Source: Cytidiella melzeri (Eukaryota > Basidiomycota > Agaricomycetes > Polyporales > Irpicaceae). Taken from it: a stretch of DNA of 47,690 nt. A program made the position numbers and the translations under genes. Positions 31,028 through 44,142 of this stretch are shown piece after piece. The stretch is from positions 1-47,690 of the forward strand of contig JABYQR010000332.1 in NCBI GenBank assembly GCA_022592445.1. Direction: 5' to 3'. Under the pieces are notes generated by a model. That model worked only from the letters and a program-made list of their open reading frames with translations. It made no database searches and had not been told where the DNA came from. Numbering within the stretch: position 1 is the first letter of the stretch; the number at the start of each line of letters is the position of its first letter.

Positions 31028-34000
31028 GAGTGTCGATTTTGAATGTGCGACATGCTCTGAGCTGTACATGCAGAATGCAGCACTAGAGTACCAGTACCAA
31101 GTAATCTTCAAACACGAGTTGGAATGCAATGTTTTAGAAGGTGACGGTTTGCCGTGGCTGGAGAAGTTCAAACGTTTGCGAGGCTGAACCTGTGCCGGAC
31201 TGCCGTCGGATAGTCCCGCGCGGCCCGGTGCCTCCATCGGCAAGACCAAGACATGGAACGCCACAAGCGGTGGGTACTGCCAAATCGGACGGACCCGGGC
31301 TTGGAACATGATGCTACTAACCCTCAGCAGAACGAAGATCTTGGTGAAACCACGAAAAACCTACAAAGGCGACAATTTCGACTTTCAATACGTCTCAAAT
31401 GACTCCGAACGCAGTCGGAAGTTGCTTCATAACCATCTCGCACACCCGCCCTCTGTACCAATCGGTCCCACTGTCGTTACACGCATTTCAGGGACCCGCG
31501 CGGGCCATATGTTGACATGCAGTGCTCAGTCTTACTACACACGCCGGCACCCGCAGCGAGCGTTGTGTAATTTGGAGCTACCATCTACCCTTGAATATTG
31601 TGCGTGGAATTATTGATTATTGAGCTACGTACTCTGAACTCTACTGAAGTCCGATGGAAACGTAGGACGACCGTGCTCTATACCACTTTCGCGTCAAGTC
31701 GCTGTTAATCTGCTGGTATCCTTCTCTAACCGATGATTTACTTCAAAACTAGAAGCATTGGAATGGAGGTAGGAGCATGTGCCGATCTGGAAAGTGTGCA
31801 CCGTTGCGCTCTTGATATCGAAATCGCATTCTGGTCTCCCTTCCACTAGATCTTTAAGGCTGATTAATCTTCGGTGGCTCTCAGCGGAATGGGTGCAGCT
31901 CTTATCTAATCACCTGTACTCAAGCTACGCAGGCAGCTAGCAAACGCAGCACCGCAACTTCTCACCAGTTGTCTGGACATCTCTAGACGCTCCATCGCCC
32001 GCGATTTCTACCTGCTACGGCAGCACTGGTTATTGATGACGATTGCAATTCGACGTGTCCATGCGAACAGGCGTAAGCGTTCGCGCATTGCTGTGTTCTC
32101 ATGCCAGTCACTGACAGGTTCCTGTCATTCCCAATAGCTGTACTCCCGAAAACTGAGTAAGGGCGGTCGTCAAACTGACTAGCCCGAATGGATGGACCTC
32201 TGTACGCTCGCAACTTTTTAGGTGGGTTAGATCCTTACCTACGCCAAACTGTCTCGTATTTGACTCTAGAGCTTTGACAGACTATTCCAGGTGGTTCTCT
32301 CGTGCCCGGCTAATATTTCTGATCATGAGTAGGATTGATACGTGATGGAAAGCCTTACGAGAGGTTTGATCATAGTGTTCACCCTTCAGCTCTCTACGAT
32401 TACGAATCCCAGAAATCATGAACCCATCTCGTCATTGTACTTGCGCTGCTGAGATGTTTCGCTACACAGCTCACTGGTACTGCGATCTTTGTTATCTACA
32501 AGCTACGCTAGACCTACTTATGGATATTAGAATGTCAAATTACACGTAGCGGCGCAGATCGAATTTGTCCTCGCGAGAAATCTTCATTCCCCATGCAGCG
32601 TGGGTCTCATAGAGAAGCGGGTTTCAACCTTGTGGATGTACAGTAGAGCCCGTATTTTCTCACAGCGATGCCGGCAAACTCTCATTGTCCCTCAAACGAC
32701 TTGCATCGTTGATGATACGTTACCTACTACAACGTGAATGAAGCAGCACCTATAGCTACTACACGTGTAGAAGAAGAACGACCACCCCGCATACTGTATC
32801 AAAGTTAAACATGAAGCGACCATAGTTCTAGAGCGATTCATACACAGTAATTTAGTCAGTTCATAGCGGCAGAATCCAGGCCCCTCGAATGAAATGAAAT
32901 GACTTGCGATCCCTTTGCAGACTTCTTTGTGTATTAGACTCGGCTGGGCGGTACCTGGTAGGGAAGGCCTTTGCACCGTTCACACGGCTAATCCACGCCT
33001 CCGAGAGAAGGACGACGGAGATTCGGTACGGCGTGGATTGTAGAATGTCGAGACCGAGCCATCTCGGAGACCGACTCTTCTCGCTGGCGTAGGCTGCCTT
33101 CCCACATGGTTTAGACGACCATGGGTCGCTGGCTTGAGCTCAACTTGTGTGTATGTTTGTTGATGGATCCCGGAGCTCAAGGTTCTGGCCGTCTTGTACG
33201 TATACATTCAAGACAAGCTTTGATGCGTGTTAGTCGAAGCTCCCAGAGCAATCCTACCATCCGATGAGACGTAGCACCACGGGCTAGGAGATTTGTCGCA
33301 GTTAGAGGAAGCTTGATTGAACACATTGTTGGCCACTTGTCGCACCGCAGGACCTCTATATGATCGTCTATTGTAGAACGGAACATCTCAAACGAGCGAC
33401 TGTGGGCAAAGAGATACGCAAATTCAGCTCGCAGCCTGATGCACGCAGAACCATGCCATGCGGCTCGCATACTCCCGACCGTTAGCTATCGTTTAAGCGA
33501 TGCCATTGTTCATATCGCTTCCTCTGGAGAACACGGTGGATTCAAGGAAATACGCACGTCCCTACGCATTGATGCTCAACCTTCATGGTATCTGTTAGCA
33601 CATGCTCGCAAGTGTCCATGTCGATACGTAACTTACGAGCAATTTGCGCCCAGTATCCTTGGTTTGACTCTACGACGACTCGGCGGCAGGCTTCAGCGCA
33701 TCTATGGGATGAGTTTGTACTAGTTACTTAGAAGTCCACCGGCGGGCCGCGCGCATGGGTGGTTGATGAAATCTGATCATCCTAGTATCCCAGCTCGAGA
33801 GATAACAGATCTTGACCTATGTTTCGGACAGAGGTGTGAGCTACGTCAACGAGAGCAACAACTCTTGCAAGCAGGTACGCGTACCCAGCAGAGCATGACA
33901 TAGATACAGAGTGTATAGTACACACATGCTGTGTCTTTGTCTGAGGAATGCTGTGCTGAGGATGTCAGTTTGCCGATGAATTTGAGCGATGGTGTTGGAG

Positions 34001-35421
34001 AGGACTTACGGAGGCCTAATAGATGTCAATACCTCTATATTGGTGAATATGTCTCTAGCTGCCGTGATTACTGAAGCTGAAGAGGGTGGTGAGAACCTCC
34101 GGTCTCGGAGGATATCATTAAGGTTATCGAGAGTCCATGTAGGGCAATAACCTTGCAAAAAATAGAAAGCCGCGTTGTTAGCATTTCAGGCGCGTCAATG
34201 TAGACTTTGTCGGAGGATTGGTAGCGGTGCGGACACACAGCGAGCTTCCATATGTGTTTGGGGATCGGCGACCGCAGTGTTGAACATAGGGCGCGCCGAC
34301 GCAGGGAATAGAACGGAGAGAAGGAGGACTGCGCCATCGCCGGCCACGGCGCCCAAGTACAAACTATCACGTGACTTTCCCGAAAGGGAAACTGCGGCAG
34401 ACGCCGGTAGCTACTCGCTGGAGACGACTGGAGGAGTTGAGCTTTCATGTCAAACGAATGTCAAGGTCTGTCTCATTGACTGCAACGACACTGCTTGCAT
34501 CCACTGATCTTTGTAATGTGGACAGCTGCTTTATCACCCAACTGTACACAGAGATTGCAAAATCCGACTCCTGCCGGAGGGAACGCTATGATTGGACCCA
34601 AGCACATCCACGCACTGTAATCGAATCGTTCGGAGATGCACGTACCGTATTGTTGACTGGGAAAACTGTCAATCTCCTGTGAGTATTATGACTGTTCCCA
34701 AATCCCGCGTTACCTGCATTCAGACGACTTCCTCCGTAGCCTAGAGCCTGCGGACGGTGCGCGTGGGTACCTTCGTCATAAGCGTGCATCCCTCTTATCG
34801 TCCGCGCCAAGATCGTGCAGTCGAGCGAGCGTAGGCATCTAAGATTGAATTTCTGTGGCGGCGGCGGACGCGGCAGGTGCCACAAAGGAGACGACGACGA
34901 CGACGAGGACGACGAGGAGGACAACGTCGTGCATGCTCTGGCCTGGATGAGATTATCCCTCCCTCCGGCTACTCTGAGCATCTCGGGGTTCTGGCATGCA
35001 GACCCATCGCCAGCCCGTATAACCGACTGCAGGGATTCGACATCAGACGGTCTTTTGGATCATCGCAGGCCAATCGCGACTGACCTACGTTGATGGTTGA
35101 TGATCGCCTCGTTAAAGAAAGCAGATTTCATGTTTCAGACCCCGCCGTTTGTGAAAGAAAAGAAAAGAAAAAGAAAACCTTGTCGGGCTGCCTGTGACGT
35201 TCTTTCAGACGCCGGCATCAAGCTTACGCCCATATGTCGTTCCTTATTCATTCTGTGCAGATGTGCTTATTATCGAGAAACTGACATCGCTACAGGCGCT
35301 CTCTCCGACCCTGACATGGCCGGAGTGTAAAGGCTGATGCCAGGACGACTACAAGAACCAGCCTTCTGTCTCAAGGAATCCCATCACCTCACCCCACTCA
35401 TTGAACACCGGGATTCCTACC
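31028..35421. other. Gene-poor interval
   Basis: About 4.4 kb in which no gene could be supported. Open frames are at most about 130 codons, occur in all frames and lack domain similarity. Near 34889-34920 a GAC/GAG microsatellite would encode poly-Asp/Glu on plus or poly-Ser on minus. At 35153-35180 is an A/G-rich tract (aaagaaaagaaaaag), probably part of the Myb gene promoter. No transposon protein similarity was seen, so this may be old, eroded repeat sequence or regulatory DNA. Confidence 0.5.
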
Positions 35422-36697
35422 ATGTACACCCACGAAGACATCGTACAACCCCGCGACAGACGTGCCTGGACGGACGAGGAAGACGAGTGCCTGCGAGCCG
35501 CCATCGAGACAGGTACCCTTGCTCGTCGTTAGCTCCTCCCAATGCATCTTCATACTGACGCTATCCGCAGAGGACGCTGGCGCAAACCCTCCCTCAAAGT
35601 GGCATGCTATCGCAAAGCATATACCCAATCGTACCAACAAGGACTGTCGCAAACGATGGTGGGCACAGATGGCCACCCGCGTCTCAAAGGGCTCCTGGAG
35701 TTCAGACGAAGATGAGCGTCTCTTCAGCGCCGTAGATGATCTCGGCACAAAGTGGGCCGCGGTTGCCAGCCGAGTGGGTACCCGAAACAGCGGTCGTACG
35801 TCGCACTCTTCATTCCCTCTGCAATATCTCTGTTGACCCTGAGCTTCATCCGCGCCAGCGACGCCGATGAGGCGGCGGAACACACGGGGATCGTCCGCAT
35901 CATCGACCTCATCCCTCTCTTCTCCGCGATCTACGGTGACACCGCCTCCGTCATCGAGCAGCGGTGTATCCAGCCCAGAGAGTTCCGGAACGCCGCCGAC
36001 GCCCGACGTGTACCCCATCCAGCAGCAGCTCGACTACGCGGGCAACTGGCACCGGCTGAAATCCGAGGCGTCCGTTTTTGACGACCTTCCAGCGTTGTCC
36101 CTCTCCCCTTCCACGTCGCGCTCATCACCATCATTCGCGTATTCAACTTCTTCGCCGACGGATAGCCAAGCACTGGATATTTTCATGAACAGCTCGTTCA
36201 ACGACTTCCTCGACCCATCAATAGACCCTTCAGCGCTCGCATCGCTGCATTCCACCACGTCGTTCCCTCTGGGCTCCTGCGGTTCTGGCCCATTGCTTCC
36301 AGAAGCGGCTGATCCTTGGTCAACGGTGCAGTTCCCTTACACCGATTTCAATAGCCACGGCCTTCCGATGGATCCTCACCCAATGACGACGTCGATGTCT
36401 GGCAATATGAACAACAGCAGCACTCCGTCACATCTCTGTCAGCCGCAATTCACTACTGCTGGTGGATTGACTCTCGGGAGGTTTATGCATTCTATGCGGG
36501 AACCACAGATCGGCTTCAGCCATTTTGGTGGGGGTGCCTCAACTGGTCCAGGTTCCGTGCAGGACAGGGCGGCGATGCTCTATTTGCAGCAACAGATAGA
36601 TCGCCATGATCATAGGACCAACATGACGCTTGGAATGTCCGACCCTTACTCCGTCAGCTCTTCGCTGCACCACACTGGGTTCAGTGACACACAGTGA
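35422..36697 (+). CDS. Myb-repeat transcription factor
   Basis: Three exons (35422-35512, 35571-35795, 35859-36697) with introns of 58 and 63 nt give 384 residues. Two Myb repeats occupy the first 105 residues: [17 protein letters not shown] ... [14 protein letters not shown] ... CRKRWWAQM and [15 protein letters not shown] ... [13 protein letters not shown]. The first has all three tryptophan positions. The second lacks the usual recognition-helix ending (CAKRW-type) because the reading passes to a Ser/Thr/Pro-rich tail at the exon 2/3 junction. The C-terminal 280 residues are low-complexity, rich in Ser, Pro and His/Gln with an IQQQLDY motif, typical of activation regions. Probably a nuclear regulator; targets are unknown. 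The exact exon 2/3 splice is the least certain part. Confidence 0.82.
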
Positions 36698-39600
36698 GGT
36701 CTGGCCGTGGGTCGTGCGTGGGTTTCGCATTGTAGACATGGTGAGTAGCATCTTTTCACATTTAGGAGAAAGAACCTGACGTTTACCTCTTTTTTTCTTC
36801 TGGCTATTTTTGGCAGTCAAAATGCATATGGACTTTGTAGTATAGATCACTCTCTCCGCAGGTCGTATATGTGTATTTGTTTGCCTTTCTCTCTATTGAT
36901 GGTGGGGAGCTCGATGAACGATGTCGGGAGTGGGTGGTTTTTCTGCGTGAGCCACTTTAGAGGTGACACAACAAGCGAGATTTTTATGCCGGTCATTGTA
37001 TGCGCCATGTAGTAGTAATAGAGATAGTGGAAGGTTGGTTAATGGGAGACGATTACCTTCTTTGTTTTGTTTTGCGTCGCAAGGAACGTGCGCGAATTGG
37101 CAATGACTGGAGTGTCGAGTGCTTGCGTTTTTGGTTCGGCCCAGCAGTCTGCTACTTGTAAAGGTTAGTGTGGGTGCCAGCTGCTTCCCGCGATGACGAT
37201 CATGAGAGAAAACACACGATTGCAGCATGCGCTTTTTGCTGCATCCCCTCCTCACCAGCTGACATCTTCCGTCAGGAATTTTAGCGTGAAACAAGGTTTG
37301 CGCAATTCGCAGAAACGACCTGGGACACGAATGCTTGTATCGAGGATGTGTTTTTGTTTTCTTCTTCCTGCAAGTACAATACGATGTTGAAGCGGTGGGC
37401 AAACAGCATGTTACCTGCTGCCCGGTCTAATATCCAACGCTTGCGGCGATCGTATAGAGCGATGCGGAGTTTCGCGACTCACATCTACACACGGACCCTT
37501 CATGATAAAAAAGACATGCAAACAATTTGAACAAGAGTGCCGATAGCGCACCTTGATGATAGATAGCCATGCAACTCGACCAACCTAGACATCGAGAATC
37601 GCAGGTTTGCTTTATCAACTTGCATTTCGCAAGAGGACCGTCTGATGGGCGCAACACAGTCGGGTGGTCCTTGTTCTATGAGACTGTTCTCTTTTTTTAT
37701 ATCTTCCGCCAACGCACGCATGGTAGCGCAAACAAGGTGACATACGTACGCCCTGTCGTGAACAATGAGCCTGATAGCTATGGTCAAACAAAAAATGAAG
37801 ACGTGAAGAGTGTTCGGGACCGTGACCGTTGGAAGAGAGAGAAAAGAAAAAAACGGGCCAGCCAGCTGGCGACCCACCGAGGCTGAGCTGGATTTGAAAT
37901 GGCCCGTCTGAGGGCGTAGCGTAGATCAAAAAAAACAAATATGCTTTCAGTGGTGCGTAAGGATGTTTCTTCTTTTTGCGAGAAGATTTCTACTAGAAAA
38001 CATGGAATGTCGAGAATGCGCCTTCGTGTCGTAAAAGTTCGCGCCACAAAGGATGGTCAACACAGCCTGGGTCGGGTAACTTTGTGGCGCAAGGGGGAAA
38101 ATATTCTATCTCCGTTCATGATTTTTAAGCTCTGAGCTTTAAAAAAATATTATGATCCGTTACACCGGCAGAGCTCATTATAAATATGTGAACATGCCGG
38201 TGTTCCGAAGCCAATCGGGGTTTCAACTCAGACCGCCGGCGGTGTGCAGTCTGAACGCCGAATGTCACTGTGGAGGCTTTCCCAGGTTCAACCCTAACGT
38301 TCATCTCGCGTTCACACAGGTTGACAAAGTCGACACCTAGTATCACAAAGCAACGTCGATCACAAACGGTGCAAGTTGGCGTGCCTGCTACCAGCATATT
38401 ACGCAGTCAAATGCTTCGTGGCTGGTGCGTCAGCCAACGGACAAGTTCCAATCTACGACTTACCAACGTCTGATCACGCGTACAGGTCATGTCTGATAGC
38501 TTCGCACGTACTTTGTAAGGCGGAGAAATCAGCCTGGGAGCGTGGCTCACAGTCTTCCGATGTTCTTCGTGGTTAAAGCGTCCAGTTAGTGAGCACCTTT
38601 TGTCTCTATTACGCAGCTGACCGCGCTTGCCAAGATGGATCGTCGTGACCTGTAAAGCTGATAGCTACGTCAACGTGTTCCTAGTAGACTTGTAGGCTGT
38701 CGTGCTGGAACGATGATCAAGTCTAGCCGTTGGTCTAGCGTGTCATGCGCGTGCAGTCCTCGGGTGTTTCCCTTTCACTTCAAAGGCGGTGTTGGAGGCG
38801 CTCTCATTGTGCCGACTGTACGGCTAGCTTCACTCGCAGCTTGCCTTGGCGTGTTCCTCAGACAGCAAGATCAGATGGTAGCTACTGTGCTGCCGCATTA
38901 CTGCAATAATCGACCACCTCAGCGCCGCTGGAAAGCTGCAGGTTGCACATCGTTATTCGAAAGATTCCACGTATAACCAGCGGGATCATGCGTCGTGTCA
39001 ATCTCAGGAGAATGTGTCTTCATTTTATTGGCGGTGAACCGGCGAACCCCTGGGGTACAACCCAAACGGTTCTTTTTTGTTTTTTTGCACATGCTGCAAT
39101 TATGCTGACAGATGGGTTGATGCTCGACTGTCCGGTACGCATGTTCCCAGCAGATTTCATCGTACTTTTCGAGGGCCTGTCATCAGCTTATTACTCCTCC
39201 GCACGCAGGGACATCGCCATTGCGTGCTTGAACGACTACGAACTTTTTGCACATCAATACAATCGTCCCTGACCGTGTCGGTCCGAGCGTATGGGTATGC
39301 AGGCGTGGACTGTAGCTTGGCGACGTCTGTCCAACTACAAGGTACACTGGGGCTGTAAGGGAGGCAGGGCTTTTCGGTCATGATTTTCTCGGAAAGCGCA
39401 ACACGGATCCTAGGCAAGCAGCGACTACTGGTGAGTACGTGTTGCATGCTACCAGCACACAGAATTCCAACACCTCTATAAGACTTCTCCGGTGACTCAA
39501 AAATGCAAACTTCGAAAATTAAACGCTCCTGAATGGCCGAAGAAGAATTGCAGAAGCTTCGCATTCCGTGTTGGTGAAGACTTGCCGGCGGGAAGGCGGG

Positions 39601-42600
39601 ACGAAGCCTTTTTTGTTTTTGTTTTTTTGGCCCGCGACACTGTTTTGATCCCCGTATCGATGTGATCCCCTTTGACTTCTCGGTCGATTGGTCAGCTACT
39701 TGCCTACATAACTGGAGGAAGTTCATAGAAACAAACTTGATCCCCTTTTGCTCTCATCAACGGTCGCAAGTCCCCACACAATCATTGGAATCAAGGTGGT
39801 TGATTTGATTCGCCTTGCCAATTGTTGGCGTCGTGAGGAAAGCCCAACATGCATCATGCATCAGCTGTCAACGTGGCTTGTCAGGTATGAGTAGTGCAGC
39901 TGGAAGTATTCACAGCATCAGATGTACTTATCTGAGGATACTTCAGGATCCCTGCGCAACGCCTTTTGAAACACGCAACTCCATGATACCCAGCTGGCCG
40001 CCTTGCACTTTCACATTGGGTGGGCAACAAGACATGCATGGATCACTCGGACGGGAGAAGCAAAGTAGATCGTGACATGGGCACCAAGTTCCTCTTGAGA
40101 CGCGACGGATTATCGAGTTTCTGGGTAGTGGCGACGGGGACCTGGCTGGAATCTAGGAAACCTGCCAACTTTTCTGGTCTCTGCCCAGTGCAAGCATCCC
40201 ATCCGGCATGCGTCTGCGTGTAGGCCATGGCGAGGGCCATCAGAAAGTTGGTCACTGCAAGGTGAGTATCCTGTTGGCATCAGCTTTTGCGCATTCATAG
40301 CTGTAGGGTGTAGGAGAGACATTCCTCACATATCTCTCTTCCGCCTGCATCCACGCCGATCCCAGCTCCGTTGTGCCATCCCCCCTGTTCCCTGGCTGAC
40401 CCTTCCATCTGTGATTTGACAATGTCTCAGTAGTGCTGCTAGCATCAAACCCCTCACTGGTGTTACCCGCATCACATTCAACTGTATCTCAACGCGACAA
40501 AGCCGGTGAGACCCTCCCCTTCTGGGTAACGATGCGAATCGCGCTGGCCTTGGTTTTACGTTTCCGGTCGCTAAACGTGTGGAACGTAGGTTTCACAGAC
40601 CGGTATCCTGCAATCGTGTCGACTGCTGTTTATCATAGCGAGCACCACCCATGTGGCCACCGTACGGTCATCCCCGATGCACCTCTGAGCCACGCCCGCT
40701 GTTCTTCTCCATATAGAGTCTGCCGTGTGGAGCTCGGTGACTGTGGGTTGTATTGTCGAGGTTTTGCAAGTACCCCAGTATTGACCGAGCATTCCTATCA
40801 ACTTCGTTGGCGCTGACCTCCTCCACCAGCATTGGACATCTCCTGCGCCGCCGCCGAACATACTCAAACGCTCGCCCTTGATATTTTCTGGACCCCCTCT
40901 GATGACGCTCTGGAAGGGGATCTGATGTCGGAGAAAAACGAAGGCTGCGCACCACATTCGCTTGCGCCGCGACCGCTCCGTACATCGCGCATTGCCCCTT
41001 GTACAGTCGCACCGCTCCTGTGATATCAAAGCGAAGAGCGCCTCGGGAAAGAGATGCCAGTGGGCGACCCGAGCATTCTCCTGCACGGACATCACACACA
41101 TCTTTTGTCCATTCAGTGAGCTACCATAGATCAGAATACTCCCTTTGCGTTCACTGACTGCTGTATCTTGCTGCAAAACTGGGGGTTGAGCGTCCAACAG
41201 AACGTTCTGTCTGTTACGTCGAGCTATCATCCGTCCTGGGACCACAAGTCCTGATTGCACCAGCATAGTATGCCTTTTTTCAGCTATCCCGTCGTCTTCG
41301 GAGGCGATTACGTCGGCTGATATAACAGTCACACAATCGGCTTGACGTTCTGTCCCTTGACCTTGCCGCCAAAGGCGTGACGCGCAGCTCATGAAGATTG
41401 CCTCGTTCGCATAAACTGAGGCCCTGAGGGTCGGCGCTGTCTATGAAGGTACCGAATTGTACATCGCACTCTCAATTTTACGTCCTGTCATTGACAGGCG
41501 CATCGTTAGCCCTTTGTTTTCTGCAGGATGGACGAGTCGTCGGTCTGTCAAAGCACTGAGGAAGGAACCCCAGGCGGTCCCATCAGTTCCCGGCATCCCA
41601 TTTGTCATCGGAACTGAGCGCAGCAGCAGAAAAACAGAGCATCCCATTTGACGGAAGGCCGACGACAGGTGTACAGCGGTCACCATTCTTGGTTTGGAAA
41701 GCGCATGTGTATAGTATTAGCCCACGTTCAAACATGATTCCAGTTTACATCTATCAGGCTCGCGGCTAAGACGGTCGTGCGTTCCGGCTCTGGCGCTGCC
41801 TTGTCTGCCTTTCATCCACCGCCATCTCGCTGGACAGCATGCATGTGAAACTTGGTCCTGTTCACAATGGTAAGAGTTCCCCCCTTGATTCTTATTACGT
41901 TGTCACAGCTCTCCATAGCATCGTTCCTGTTGTATCGGTTTGGAAAGTCCATATGAGCAAGGTCAAAGCGCGCATGCGGGGTGGTGACGGCTTCTAGCTG
42001 TACGTTCCTTCAAGCTAAGGCAGGCTTCCATCCGACCCATGGTTCTCACGTGAGTTATGATTTCACTGTCGGAGGTTTCCAAGATTCTTCACAAATACTC
42101 ACAGTCACCGTTGCCGTAACGCAATGGATAGTCTGTGACTCGTTTCATCGACTCGGTGGTCATTGTAGCTCCCCCATTCACAACACACTGTAAGCCCATT
42201 CAGAGAACTGATTGGCAGGGGTGAAGAGGGCGCGCTTCATCCCTCCGCAACCGACTTTACTTCGGTCGAGACTTGACGACTGCGCGAGTTCCTCGCGCCG
42301 GATGGTGTGAAAGGTTGGATTGAGAGAGACACAGAGTGATGGATCAGCGGGTTCGAGGACGTATGAAGTGCGCGACTTTGCGCGATACACGCATAGGGTT
42401 ATCCCGACTGGAATCACGGCACATGAAAGCGCTGCGGCAGGTTCGAGACGAAAATAGAAGGTCCCTGAAGGGCCTAAGTGGAAAATCGGGATGCCATAAC
42501 AGCATGCGTCTCTTGCATTGCTAGTCCAGAAGAAGTGCGAGTGTAGAGGCACGGCTGATAGGTGTGCCACCGTGTTACTGCCCCTGAGCGAACCGCCTCA

Positions 42601-42829
42601 TTTCATGACAATAACGCGAAGTACACCAATTTGAAACATGCCTTTACTCGTGTGAAGGGGTGACTGTCATGAGAATGGTGCTATTCATACGATCTGTAGT
42701 ATATATTACAAATAAAAGATAGTATTATTACTACTATTATTGCCCACAACAATACTAGTGCCCAATATGGTAATCCACTGCCACTTCCTATTTCTCCCCT
42801 CTTGCTGTGTCTGCTCCAACACACTTCTT
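36698..42829. other. Gene-poor interval
   Basis: About 6.1 kb without a supported gene. The longest frame is a 273-codon minus-strand frame at 40571-41392 with no recognisable domain and overlapping frames on both strands; I do not call it. At 38041-38051 and 38080-38090 lies a perfect 11-bp inverted repeat (GCGCCACAAAG / CTTTGTGGCGC), and at 38162-38170 and 38195-38203 a 9-bp one (ACACCGGCA / TGCCGGTGT). Around 42700-42760 the sequence becomes AT-rich near the start of the next transposon remnant. Confidence 0.5.
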
Positions 42830-43443
42830 GGCATTGTGTCACTTATTGCCCGGTGTAAAATCCATTCTCCTATTGTCTTCCCAGTCTCAGAATGAAGAGT
42901 GTGGAGCTCCGGCCAATGCGTGATTGAGCAGCGCCCTTGTACCACGTACTTGAAGCCCCCAGACGCTGGCAGGTGCATGATGTCCATGTATACTTTTGCG
43001 AAGAGCGGCACCGGTTGCTGGACTGTCGGAGGAAGCAGTATCTGACGTTTCTGTCACGTCTGACATATATGGCAAGTCCTGATGTACCACGCGATATCTG
43101 CCAAGTGAAACGGCCACCAGAAACGCTCTGACACCATTGTGGCCATCGCAAAAAGTACTCAATGAGCGGCGCCATTGTGGCAGTTGCAAAGTACCTTCAT
43201 ACTGTTGCCTGGCCATACAACTAGCTTTTGCACTCCCGTGGCATCTTGTCGGAAGAGTCGCCCCCCATCCCTAAAGAACAAGGTTGCGTATCAGAGGAAC
43301 GCCTGCAACTCTTTTTCACCCATATCCTCCGGCGTTTCGAGTGTCTCGTGAAAGCGCGGGATGGCCTCTAACTTACTATCCACGTCCACCGCCTTTTTGG
43401 TGCGGGGACACGCGCTGTACTCCAAACTCGGTCACAGACAATC
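42830..43443 (-). pseudogene. Decayed Ty3/gypsy integrase fragment of a further family (E)
   Basis: Read on the minus strand, frames alternate but give a colinear integrase. First comes FFRDGGRLFRQD-like sequence near 43270, then the zinc domain with RFWWPFHLADIAWYIRTC and CHICQT near 43130-43070. The core start follows: FAKVYMDIMHLPASGGFKY, VVQGRCS, HWPELHTLHSETGKTIGEWI (about 43010-42850). The Asp in YMDIMHL is the expected first catalytic residue; the rest of the core is absent. The style differs from families A, C and D. It ends against LTR B4 at 43444 without resuming beyond it. Confidence 0.8.
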
Positions 43444-44142
43444 TGTAACAGTAAGGGTTACATTCACCAGATAGTTGATAAACTTGAGGGGAAGATAGTG
43501 AGATAGAGAGTAAAGTGTGGGTGAGAGTGTGTACTGGGGAGTACGAAGTAGTCCTTGATCAACAGAGTGGATAAGACTGAGGGGATATGCCCTCAGGAGT
43601 GCCTCTATATATACATGAAGGGGAGGACCCCAGGTACTACCCTAAGACCCCTAATACCTACATGAGTAAGCGAAGTAATCTACCTTACTAAGCATGCCCT
43701 ATGCCCTAGTGGTGCCACTTCAATAATCAACCAATAGCAATTGTCCCCATGACCTGACCCCATGACCCAGCTCCAAGGCTAGACTTGTTCTAGCTTGTTC
43801 TAAGACAAGGCTAGACTTTTCCAGAAGGTTCTATGAACTATGACATCATCTAATGGAATGTTCTATACTATGACATCATAGTTCCAGCAAGTTCCACAAG
43901 GTTCCAGAGAGTTCTATCATGTGATACACAGATAAGAAAAGGAGCGCATCAGCGCATCAATTGATAGGCACTGAAAATAAGCGCCGGAATAGGCGCCTGA
44001 TAAGCGCCAGATAAGCGCTGGATAAGCGCCTAAATAGACGCCGGATGAGCGCTGGATAAGCGCTTGACAAGCGCTTAAATATTCCCAATAATACCGTTGC
44101 CTGGTAAGGCAAGTCTTGTAGAAACATTGAAAATCTGTGACA
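43444..44142 (-). repeat. Family B LTR, copy B4 (inverted)
   Basis: A 699-bp minus-strand copy with ends TGTCACAG and TGTTACA (as read on its own strand), including the 11-bp array (about 43975-44080), paired ATGATGTCATAG motifs and TATATATA box. Its flanks are two different Ty3 fragments (family E left, family D right) and the flanking pentamers do not match, so it is a junction rather than a clean solo LTR. Confidence 0.9.

Noticed and set aside
34815..35093. Poly-Asp/Glu open frame (or poly-Ser on the other strand)
   Set aside because: Explained by a GAC/GAG microsatellite; no flanking coding signal.
40571..41392. 273-codon minus-strand open frame
   Set aside because: No domain, no signal, composition unlike the supported genes (scattered Cys/Trp/Arg), and other frames overlap it on both strands. 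In sequence of about 50% GC such a frame can arise by chance.
42110..42180. tRNA-like segment (acgcaatggatag)
   Set aside because: It resembles a tRNA A-box, but no B-box GGTTCGA, no 7-bp acceptor stem and no anticodon arm could be drawn.
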